A DNA stretch of 64,000 nt from positions 94,082-158,081 of the forward strand of contig NZ_JBHTCX010000005.1 in NCBI RefSeq assembly GCF_042666875.1, given 5' to 3'. The position numbers and the translations under genes were made by a program. Origin of the DNA: Brachybacterium sp042666875 (lineage in GTDB: Bacteria > Actinomycetota > Actinomycetes > Actinomycetales > Dermabacteraceae). Below, one piece after another: positions 58,501 through 64,000 of the stretch; within the stretch, counting starts at the first letter, position 1, and every line of letters starts with the position of its first letter. The notes under the pieces were generated by a model. The model made no database searches, had not been told where the DNA came from, and was given only the letters and a program-made list of their open reading frames with translations.

Positions 58501-59412
58501 GGCCTTGCGCACCACTTCCTCGTAGGCCTTCCAGAAGCCGAGGAAGTCGAAGCGCTGGGCGGCCTTGATGTTCGGCACGACCAGGCCGCGCGAGCCGTCG
58601 GGGCGAGGCATGTCGATGGCGAGGCCGAAGTTGACGTCCTCGCGCTTCAGCAGCAGCGGCTTGCCCTTCTCATCGACATCGAACCCGTTGTTCATGTCGT
58701 TGACCTCGGTGATGGCCTCGACCATCGCCCAGCCGATGAGGTGGGTGAAGGAGACCTTGCCGGCGCGGTTGCGCTTGAGGTGGTTGTTGATCACGACGCG
58801 GTTGTCGAACAGCAGCTTCACCGGCACGTCGCGCACGGAGGTCGCCGTCGGCACCCCGAGCGACTCGTCCATGTTGCGCACGACGGCAGCGGCCGGGCCG
58901 CGCAGCTTGACCCGCTCCGGCTCCTGCAGCTCGACCACGGGGATCTGCGCGGTGGTGGTGGGGATCTTGGCCGGGCGGTCCGACGTGGTCGAGACGGCGG
59001 GCTTCTTCTGTTCGTCCTTCGCGGATGCGTCGTTCACGGGAGCAGATTCCTTCGCGGACTGAAAGGGTGCCGCGTTGCTCGCGGCAGGAGGAGTGGGAGC
59101 GTCGGAGGAGGGGGCGTCGGACGGCGGGGAGCTCTCGGCCTCGTCGGCCTGCCGGGGCTGCTGCTCGGCCTCGCCGGTCGGCGTCCGCTCGTCGGCCTCT
59201 TTCGAGGGGGACGAGTCGGTCTCCTCCGGCGCGCCGGAGGAAGCCTCCGGGGCGGGGTCCGGTGATGTCTCTGCTCGGTGGGAGGAGAAGTACTCCGCCC
59301 AACTGGGGTCGACGCTCGAGGGATCTTGCTGCCACTGCTCGCGGAGTGCGTCCACGAGCCATTGATTCGGACCGAACTCCGAGGTCCCGGAGTCCTGTGT
59401 CTGCTGTGACAC
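55579..59412 (-). CDS. kgd: multifunctional 2-oxoglutarate decarboxylase/dehydrogenase (Kgd)
   Basis: The 1277-residue enzyme has an N-terminal helical tail (NQWLVDALREQWQQDP) and a disordered acidic linker of about 85 residues. An E2-type succinyltransferase domain follows at about 140-390 (STYDHRIIQGAASGEFLKLM, with catalytic HxxxD-like DHR). The E1 thiamine-diphosphate domains then run HRGRLNVLANLAGK, GDAAFAGQGVVTETL and PLIVFTPKSMLRNKAA. There is no lipoyl domain. This single-chain form of oxoglutarate dehydrogenase is typical of actinobacteria. It feeds succinyl-CoA or semialdehyde into the TCA cycle. Confidence 0.95.
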   Translation of the reverse strand: MSQQTQDSGTSEFGPNQWLVDALREQWQQDPSSVDPSWAEYFSSHRAETSPDPAPEASSGAPEETDSSPSKEADERTPTGEAEQQPRQADEAESSPPSDAPSSDAPTPPAASNAAPFQSAKESAPVNDASAKDEQKKPAVSTTSDRPAKIPTTTAQIPVVELQEPERVKLRGPAAAVVRNMDESLGVPTATSVRDVPVKLLFDNRVVINNHLKRNRAGKVSFTHLIGWAMVEAITEVNDMNNGFDVDEKGKPLLLKREDVNFGLAIDMPRPDGSRGLVVPNIKAAQRFDFLGFWKAYEEVVRKARAGKLTMEDFSHTTVSLTNPGGIGTVHSIPRLMQGQGTIVGVGAMDYPAQFQGASPATLADLAVSKVMTLTSTYDHRIIQGAASGEFLKLMGDKLLGKDGFYDRVFASLRLPYQPIRWVPDNPFKDSKSERLARVMDLIHSYRVRGHLMADTDPLQYKIRTHPDLDVETYGLTLWDLDRIFPTRGLGGKDEMTLREILGVLRDAYCRTIGVEYMHISDPEERAWLQREMETPRRPFDKVEHTHIMERLNAAEAFETFLQTKFVGQKRFSLEGGESVIPMLDAVLHGAAHDDVDEVCIGMPHRGRLNVLANLAGKSYGQIFQEFEGNYGQTMGSGDVKYHLGTEGTYTSHDGEPTKVYLAANPSHLEAVNPVLEGITRAKQDQLERPGEFPVLPILLHGDAAFAGQGVVTETLNLSELRGYRTGGTIHVIINNQIGFTTLPDSSRSSFYSSDVAKSTQLPIFHVNGDDPEACVRVAEIAFRYRQKFHRDVVIDMVCYRRRGHNEGDDPSMTQPQMYSLIKEKPSARKLYMEALIERGDLTEEETEGLVRNFQEHLDEAFASTRSGSDADPDSSVQGLDLPASQRSGSDRGPVQTAVDASVLERIGEVHGAVPDSFTVHPKLGALLARRQQMSTQGGVDWAYGELLAFGSLLMEGRRVRLTGQDTRRGTFVQRHSVLIDHETGETWTPLANLSEDQARFNVYDSSLSEFAALGFEYGYSVENPESLVLWEAQFGDFVNGAQVVIDEFISASEQKWGQNSSVVLLLPHGYEGQGPDHSSARIERFLQMCAEENLRVAMPSTPASYFHLLRRQAKTDPRKPLIVFTPKSMLRNKAAVSSVEDFTTGSFEPVLADSTVDASGVSRVLLASGKVYWDLAARREKEELTDTAIVRLEQLYPLPTEQLTQVLDAYPEASLTWVQEEPLNQGAWGFMALNFAVEVGRTLKVVARPASASPATGSATTHKEEQEDLLTRAFES

Positions 59413-59535
59413 TCTGAGATCGCCAGCCTTCTCACAGTCGAGTGATGCGGATATTGACAGCCTAACGGAGCAGGGCCGATGGATTGGGCCGCTCGCGCGG
59501 TCTGCGGGAGATTGACCGCCTGGTCGTGGGTGACA

Positions 59536-60645
59536 TCACGTCGGCGGTCCGACCCGCGGCAGGACCACCCGGATCAGGGACGAGCGGCCGTCCTCGGCGA
59601 CCTCGGTGCGCGGGTCGTCGAGCACCTCGATCGTGCCGCCGTGGAGCCCGACGGCCCACCGTGCGATCGCCAGTCCCAGGCCGGTGCCGCCGGAGCTGTC
59701 CGCGTAGCCGCCGCGCTGGAACCGCTCGAACACGCGCGAGCGGTCCTCGCGGGCGATGCCCGGTCCTTCGTCGTGCACGTCGATCCGCACGCCGGCGTCG
59801 TCGCCGGTGGGCGCTGCGCGGATGTGGATGCGTCCGCCGGCGGGGGAGTGCCGCGCCGCGTTCTCGAGGAGGTTGTGGATCACCTGGTGGATGCGAGCGG
59901 CATCGGCGGTGACGGTCAGATCCGGCGGCTCGACGTCGACGATCCACCGCGCGTCACGGCCTCCGGAGGCCAGCGCCGCCGAGTCGACCACTTCGTGCAG
60001 GAACGGGGTGAGCTCGATGTCCTCGAGGTCGAGATCGACGACGCCGGCGTCCAGCCGCGAGAGGTCCAGCAGATGGTCGACCAGGAGGGAGAGGCGCTCG
60101 GTCTCGGTGAGCGCGACCGACAGCGCGGCCGGGTCCGGCTCGGTGACTCCGTCCACGATGTTCTCGAGCTGAGCGCGGAGCCCGGCGACGGGGGTGCGCA
60201 GCTCGTGGGAGACGTTCGCGACGAGGTCCCGTCGCATCCGGTCGGTCTCCTCCAGCTCCGAGGCCATGGTGGAGAAGGCCGAGGCGAGCTGCCCCACCTC
60301 GTCCCGGCTGGTGGCGCGGATGCGCTGGGTGTAGTCGCCGCGGGCCATGGCCCGGGCGGCGGCGGTCATCTCCCGCAGCGGGGACGTCATGCCGCGGGCC
60401 AGCAGCTGGGTGACGACCAGAGCCGCGATCACGACCAGCGGGATGGCCAGCAGCGGCTCGATGCCGGCCCGGATGCTGACCTGGGTCAGCAGCGCGGCGG
60501 CGGTGACGACCACGCCCACCAGGACCCCGAGCTTGACCTTGAAGGACCGGAAGCTGTCCAGCGGGCGCACATCCAGCCGGTCCGGCACGCGTCTGCGCTG
60601 CGGGTGCGCGGAGCCCGGGTCCGCGCCGTCGTGCTCGGAGCTCAC
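59536..60645 (-). CDS. sensor histidine kinase
   Basis: The 369-residue kinase has two hydrophobic segments (KLGVLVGVVVTAAALLTQVS and LLAIPLVVIAALVVTQLLA) with little between them. A HAMP domain (EMTAAARAMARGDYTQRIRATSRDEV) follows. The H-box is VANVSHELRTPVAGLR (His near 147), and the ATPase domain has NLLENAARHS, DEGPGIA and GTGLGLAIARW. The missing sensor domain suggests it senses through the membrane or partner proteins. The response regulator gene overlaps it by four bases upstream. Confidence 0.93.
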   Translation of the reverse strand: MSSEHDGADPGSAHPQRRRVPDRLDVRPLDSFRSFKVKLGVLVGVVVTAAALLTQVSIRAGIEPLLAIPLVVIAALVVTQLLARGMTSPLREMTAAARAMARGDYTQRIRATSRDEVGQLASAFSTMASELEETDRMRRDLVANVSHELRTPVAGLRAQLENIVDGVTEPDPAALSVALTETERLSLLVDHLLDLSRLDAGVVDLDLEDIELTPFLHEVVDSAALASGGRDARWIVDVEPPDLTVTADAARIHQVIHNLLENAARHSPAGGRIHIRAAPTGDDAGVRIDVHDEGPGIAREDRSRVFERFQRGGYADSSGGTGLGLAIARWAVGLHGGTIEVLDDPRTEVAEDGRSSLIRVVLPRVGPPT

Positions 60646-61478
60646 GATGCCGGGTGCGACTCGTCAGGTCCGGACTCGTCGGCCGGGTCCGCGGCGGCTG
60701 AGTCCTGGTCCCGGTCGTCCCCGGCGTCACCGCCGTCCGGATCCTCCTCGTCGTCCGGGATCTCCAGCGCGTAGCCGACGCCGTGGACCGTGCGGACCAG
60801 ATCGGCGCCGAGCTTTCGCCGTAGCGCCTTGACGTGGGAGTCGACCGTCCGCGTGCCGGTGGCATCGACCCAGTCCCATACGTCGGCCAGGAGCTGCTCG
60901 CGGGTCAGCACCGTGCCCGGGGCGTTGGCCAGGCACAGCAGCAGGTCGAACTCGGTGGGCGTGAGGTGGGCGGGCACGCCCGCCCGCATCACGCGGCGGC
61001 CGGCCCGGTCGATGACGAGGTCGCCGAACTGCAGGGCGACCTGCTGCTCGCTCTCCGTGGTCGCCGGCGCCGCGGCGCGGCGCACCCGTCGCAGCAGAGC
61101 CTTCAGACGGGCGGCGAGCTCGCGCATGGAGAAGGGCTTGGTCATGTAGTCGTCCGCGCCCACACCGAGACCGACGAGCATGTCGGTCTCATCGTCCCGG
61201 GCGGTGAGCATGAGCACCGGGACGGGTTCGTCGGCCTGGATGCGCCGGCACACCTCGAGGCCGTCGAAGCCGGGCAGCATGACGTCCAGGACCACCACGT
61301 CCGGGCGCACCTCGGCGACCGTGCGCACGCCCGAGGGGCCGTCGAAGGCGGTGGAGACCTCCCAGCCCTCCGCGGTGAGGCGGTCGGCGATGGCGCGGGT
61401 GATCGTCATCTCGTCCTCGATCACCACCACGCGCACGGGCGAGGAGGGAGCGGATGATGCCTGGTCCGGGGTCGACAT
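60642..61478 (-). CDS. two-component response regulator, OmpR/PhoB type
   Basis: The 278-residue regulator starts at ATG 61478. It has a receiver domain VRVVVIEDEMTITRA, phosphorylation Asp in VVVLDVMLPGFDG and the conserved Lys in DDYMTKPFSMREL. The winged-helix effector domain begins at about 150 (VALQFGDLVIDRAGRRV, then LTPTEFDLLLCLANAPGTVLTREQLLADVW). A long acidic C-terminal tail after residue 245 is unusual. It overlaps the kinase gene by four bases. It is divergent from the M23 peptidase gene and could control it. Confidence 0.93.
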   Translation of the reverse strand: MSTPDQASSAPSSPVRVVVIEDEMTITRAIADRLTAEGWEVSTAFDGPSGVRTVAEVRPDVVVLDVMLPGFDGLEVCRRIQADEPVPVLMLTARDDETDMLVGLGVGADDYMTKPFSMRELAARLKALLRRVRRAAAPATTESEQQVALQFGDLVIDRAGRRVMRAGVPAHLTPTEFDLLLCLANAPGTVLTREQLLADVWDWVDATGTRTVDSHVKALRRKLGADLVRTVHGVGYALEIPDDEEDPDGGDAGDDRDQDSAAADPADESGPDESHPAS

Positions 61479-61800
61479 GGCGCCACTGTAGACCGCAGCG
61501 CCTGAATCCTCGGGAATCCTCGGGCACCGGAATCCTCCGGCATCCGCGCGAGAGGCGTCGCTGCCCTGCGGTGCTCCGCCCCACTCGTGGCGGGCCCGCC
61601 CCGTCAAGCGCCGGCAACCTTTGGGGCGTGAGGGCAAAAACTTGGCAATGACCCGGTTGACCTAGCCGTCCACGCCCAGGTCCGACCGTAGATTGACGGA
61701 GGTTGTTCGGCGACGCGTACTTCCCCTGTCCGGCGTCGCGCTCGGACAGACGCAGGAACCCGGAATGTGCAGTCGTACTGGAAGCAGGTCGAGATACGTG
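61479..61800. other. 322-bp divergent intergenic region before the M23 peptidase gene
   Basis: Between the response regulator and the peptidase there is no gene. TTGACC occurs at 61657-61662, but no convincing -10 box stands at the right spacing. The stretch 61690-61800 contains CGGACAGACGCAGGAACCCGG, which recalls riboswitch-like GC-rich folds without a full match to any consensus. The leader of the peptidase gene would be about 100-150 bases. Confidence 0.4.
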
Positions 61801-62670
61801 GCGAATCATCGCGCTGACGGACGCGCCACGGTGCGCAAGCACCGTGCCATCGGAGGTACTCATCGCGACGCGACCCTCCCCGCCGGTGTGGTGAAGGTCA
61901 GCGTGCTCGGAGCACTCGCGACCGCCACGATCGCCGCACCGCTGGCCGCTGCCGCGGCCGGGGTCGACGAGGACATGCCCCAGAGCGCGTCCCAGGCGTC
62001 CGAGGCCGGCTCCCGGGGCCAGGGCGACTCCGCGAAGCAGGCCGGCCCCGCCGCCGAGGCCCCGCCCGTCGCCCTCCCGGTCGCCGAGGCCGCCGGCTCG
62101 GCGCAGCAGGCCGCGGCCGAGACCCGTGCGGACGAGGACAGCGCCAGCCGGAGCGAGGAGCGCACCGCTCCCGCCGAGGAGGACGCCGCGTCCGAGGAGC
62201 CCGCAGAGGATCTCGGCATCGAGGTGGAGCTCCCCGAGCCCGAACCCGCGGTGAGCGAGAGCTCCGCCGGGACAGCCGGCAGCAGCGGGTACGTCCGTCC
62301 CGTCAGCGGCCCCATCACCTCCGGCTTCGGCGGTCGCATGCACCCCGTGCTGGGCTACTTCAAGGGCCACGACGGCGTCGACTTCGGTGCCAGCTGCGGC
62401 ACCCCGGTCCACGCCGCGAAGGGCGGGACCGTCGTCGCCGTCGAGTACCACCACGCCTCCGGCAACCGCGTGAAGATCGACCACGGCAACGGGGTCATCA
62501 CCGGCTACTACCACCTGCAGGGCTTCAACACCTCGGTCGGTGCCACGGTCGAGGCCGGCGAGGTCGTCGGCTACGTCGGCACCACCGGGCGCTCCACCGG
62601 CTGCCATCTCCACTTCGCGAAGATGGACGAGGCGGGCAACTACTCCAACCCGATGTCGCTGCTGCAGTGA
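61801..62670 (+). CDS. M23 family metallopeptidase, secreted cell-wall hydrolase
   Basis: The 289-residue protein starts most likely at GTG 61801 and has a hydrophobic stretch VVKVSVLGALATATIAAPLAAAAAG resembling a long signal peptide. An Ala/Glu-rich linker (about 60-150) precedes the LytM domain: GGRMHPVLGYFKGHDGVDFG (HxxxD zinc motif), HASGNRVKIDHGNGVITGYYHL and GCHLHFAK (HxH). The enzyme should cleave peptidoglycan cross-bridges. Start choice is uncertain; GTG 61831 would also fit. It overlaps tsaD by four bases, an unusual partner. Confidence 0.88.
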   Translation, partial: ANHRADGRATVRKHRAIGGTHRDATLPAGVVKVSVLGALATATIAAPLAAAAAGVDEDMPQSASQASEAGSRGQGDSAKQAGPAAEAPPVALPVAEAAGSAQQAAAETRADEDSASRSEERTAPAEEDAASEEPAEDLGIEVELPEPEPAVSESSAGTAGSSGYVRPVSGPITSGFGGRMHPVLGYFKGHDGVDFGASCGTPVHAAKGGTVVAVEYHHASGNRVKIDHGNGVITGYYHLQGFNTSVGATVEAGEVVGYVGTTGRSTGCHLHFAKMDEAGNYSNPMSLLQ

Positions 62671-63719
62671 GCCGCACCCCGGTCGTCCTCGGCGTCGAGT
62701 CGTCCTGCGACGAGACCGGATTCGGGATCGTCTCCGACGGCGTCCTACTCGGTCAGGGACTCGCCTCCAGCGCCTCCCAGCACGCCGAGTTCGGGGGAGT
62801 GGTCCCCGAGATCGCCGCCCGCGCGCACCTGGACGCCGCGGTCCCCACCCTGCGCATCGCCCTCGCCGACTCCGGTGTCGAGGCCGAGGACATCACCCAC
62901 GTCGCCGTCACCTCCGGACCCGGGCTGGCCACCGCCGTCCACGTCGGCCTCGCCGCCGCGAAGTCCGTCGCCTGGGCCCTGGACAAGCCGCTGTTCGGGG
63001 TCCACCACCTGGCCGGTCACGCTGCCGCGGACACCCTCGAGCACGGGCCGCTGCCCGAGCGCAGCATCATCCTCATCGTCTCCGGCGGCCACACCTCGAT
63101 CCTCGCCGTCGGCGATCTCGTGCGCGACCCGATCGAGCATCTCGGCGACACCCTCGACGACGCCGCCGGTGAAGCCTTCGACAAGGTCTCCCGACTGCTC
63201 GGCCTGGGCTACCCCGGCGGGCCCGCCATCTCGCGCGCCGCGGCAGGCGGCGACCCGGGGGCCTTCTCCTTCCCCCGCGCCCTGCTGCGCCCCGGCGATG
63301 CGCCCTTCACGTTCTCCTTCTCGGGTCTCAAGACGGCCGTGGCGCGCACGGTCGAGACCCTCGAGCGCGCCGGTGAGCCGGTGCCGGTCGCCGATATCGC
63401 CGCCTCCTTCGAACAGGCCGTGGTGGATGTGCTGGTGACCAAGTCGCTGCGCGCCGTCCGCGAGCGGGAGCTGAACACCCTGGTCATCGTCGGCGGCGTG
63501 GCCGCGAACGCACGCCTGCGGTCCGTGGCGCAGGAGCGCTGCGATGCGGCGGGCGTCGAGCTGCGGATCCCGCCGCCGCGGCTGTGCACCGACAACGGCG
63601 CCATGATCGCCGCCGTCGGGGACCTGCTGGTCCGCTCCGGCGCCGACCCCAGCGGGCTGCGCATCGCCGCGGATCCGTCCGCGGTCCTGCACGGGGCCCA
63701 GCTGCCGCTGCCGCGGTGA
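62667..63719 (+). CDS. tsaD: tRNA N6-adenosine threonylcarbamoyltransferase
   Basis: The 350-residue enzyme starts at GTG 62667 with VVLGVESSCDETGFGIV. The iron-binding histidines are in GVHHLAGHAAADTL (HxxxH), followed by IVSGGHTSILAV and FKVSRLLGLGYPGGP-like motifs (FDKVSRLLGLGYPGG). The end is ANARLRSVAQERCDAAGVELRIPPPRLCTDNGAMIA. It makes t6A37 in tRNAs that read ANN codons. It overlaps the peptidase gene by four bases; tsaB and rimI are not in the window. Confidence 0.96.
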   Translation: MSRTPVVLGVESSCDETGFGIVSDGVLLGQGLASSASQHAEFGGVVPEIAARAHLDAAVPTLRIALADSGVEAEDITHVAVTSGPGLATAVHVGLAAAKSVAWALDKPLFGVHHLAGHAAADTLEHGPLPERSIILIVSGGHTSILAVGDLVRDPIEHLGDTLDDAAGEAFDKVSRLLGLGYPGGPAISRAAAGGDPGAFSFPRALLRPGDAPFTFSFSGLKTAVARTVETLERAGEPVPVADIAASFEQAVVDVLVTKSLRAVRERELNTLVIVGGVAANARLRSVAQERCDAAGVELRIPPPRLCTDNGAMIAAVGDLLVRSGADPSGLRIAADPSAVLHGAQLPLPR

Positions 63720-63797
63720 GGTCCCTCTCACACCGGCGCCGCCTGCCCGGTACGGATGGTCATCCCGGCGCGTGGTGTTGCTAGACTTCCGTGGTCG

Positions 63798-63870
63798 GCC
63801 CGCGTAGCTCAGTGGATAGAGCGTCTGCCTCCGGAGCAGAAGGTCGTAGGTTCGAATCCTGTCGCGGGCA
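63798..63870 (+). tRNA. tRNA-Arg (anticodon CCG)
   Basis: The acceptor arms GCCCGCG and CGCGGGC pair fully. The anticodon loop CTCCGGA gives CCG, the D-arm is AGCTCAGTGGATAGAGCG and the T-arm is GGTTCGAATCC. CCA is not encoded. Confidence 0.97.
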
Positions 63871-63897
63871 CTGTGTGATGTCGCAGGACATCGGCAT

Positions 63898-63931
63898 GGC
63901 CCGAACCCACGCAACGTGGGTTCGGGCCTTT
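63898..63931. terminator. terminator after tRNA-Arg
   Basis: GGCCCGAACCCAC (63898-63910) pairs perfectly with GTGGGTTCGGGCC (63916-63928), followed by TTT. Confidence 0.9.
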
Positions 63932-63932
63932 G

Positions 63933-64000
63933 TCATCTCTGCTGTGGTTGGTAGTCGCGGGTGGGGTCGATGATGAGCTCTCTGAGGACTTCTCCGGTGG
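63933..64000 (-). CDS. C-terminal end of an IS481-type transposase, cut by the window edge
   Basis: On the minus strand, the frame entering from the edge reads TGEVLRELIIDPTRDYQPQQR and stops at TGA 63933-63935. LRELxxDPxRDYQP is the typical last segment of IS481-family transposases. The rest is beyond the window. Only 22 codons are visible, so the call rests on this tail motif. Confidence 0.55.
   Translation of the reverse strand, partial: TGEVLRELIIDPTRDYQPQQR

Noticed and set aside
55624..59265. 1213-residue plus-strand ORF opposite kgd
   Set aside because: Antisense frame with no recognisable motif; kgd on the other strand has complete catalytic motifs.
61690..61800. Possible cyclic di-AMP (ydaO) riboswitch before the M23 peptidase
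   Set aside because: Such riboswitches precede wall hydrolases in actinobacteria, but the expected conserved blocks are not all present; only a partial GGAACCC-like match.

Overview
The DNA is very GC-rich and carries several actinobacterial marker genes: a fused 2-oxoglutarate decarboxylase/dehydrogenase (Kgd), a UPF0182 membrane protein next to a PPA1309-family gene, SigR/RsrA, the 24-residue ribosomal protein bL37, and a PPi-type phosphofructokinase. This fits Actinomycetota, order Micrococcales. A Brachybacterium-like (Dermabacteraceae) genome is my best guess from general resemblance, not from a search. The window is ordinary chromosome with an accessory-looking left end (1-3122: broken IS3 element, small membrane proteins, tandem repeats) that stops at a tRNA-Leu gene. 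On the right, a tRNA-Arg gene is followed by what looks like the end of an IS481-type transposase. Six tRNA genes were found: Leu(UAG), Lys(CUU), His(GUG), Arg(UCU), initiator Met(CAU) and Arg(CCG).

Region by region: 3.3-13.1 kb holds stress and housekeeping oxidoreductases, acetyltransferases, a hemerythrin, a lipoprotein/CDF transporter pair, a zinc alcohol dehydrogenase and a GSP39-like SDR. 13.2-18.4 kb is a copper island: copA and copZ on the minus strand and a CPH-type copB on the plus strand, with two CsoR-like palindromes between them but no csoR in the window. 18.4-20.1 kb has a uronate-dehydrogenase-like gene and a small alarmone synthetase. 20.2-26.6 kb is a one-carbon/demethylation cluster: a DmdA/LigM-like GcvT protein, an MTHFR, an IclR regulator with a perfect divergent palindrome, a dimethylglycine-dehydrogenase-like flavoprotein and a divergent GntR regulator. 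28.1-30.0 kb encodes an unusual oligoribonuclease fused to an AGE-family sugar epimerase/isomerase. 30.5-33.0 kb is an ECF sigma (SnoaL-tailed) neighbourhood with NmrA and DoxX proteins.

33.6-35.5 kb is a DrrAB-like exporter and 35.7-40.5 kb a full-length Lhr helicase. 40.7-46.3 kb has SodA, an SSB paralogue, PPA1309, UPF0182 and the initiator tRNA. 46.3-50 kb has a GDSL hydrolase, a calpain-like cysteine protease, PFP and a HisN-like phosphatase. 50-54.7 kb is the aroA-rsgA plus sigR-rsrA-bL37 block. 54.8-61.5 kb has a second SGNH hydrolase, kgd and a two-component system. 61.8-63.7 kb has an M23 peptidase overlapping tsaD.

The most unusual items are the Orn-AGE fusion, the calpain-like protease, an RsrA lacking the N-terminal sensing cysteine, the CsoR-type operators shared by two opposed copper ATPases, and the putative THF-dependent demethylation cluster with its clear operators.
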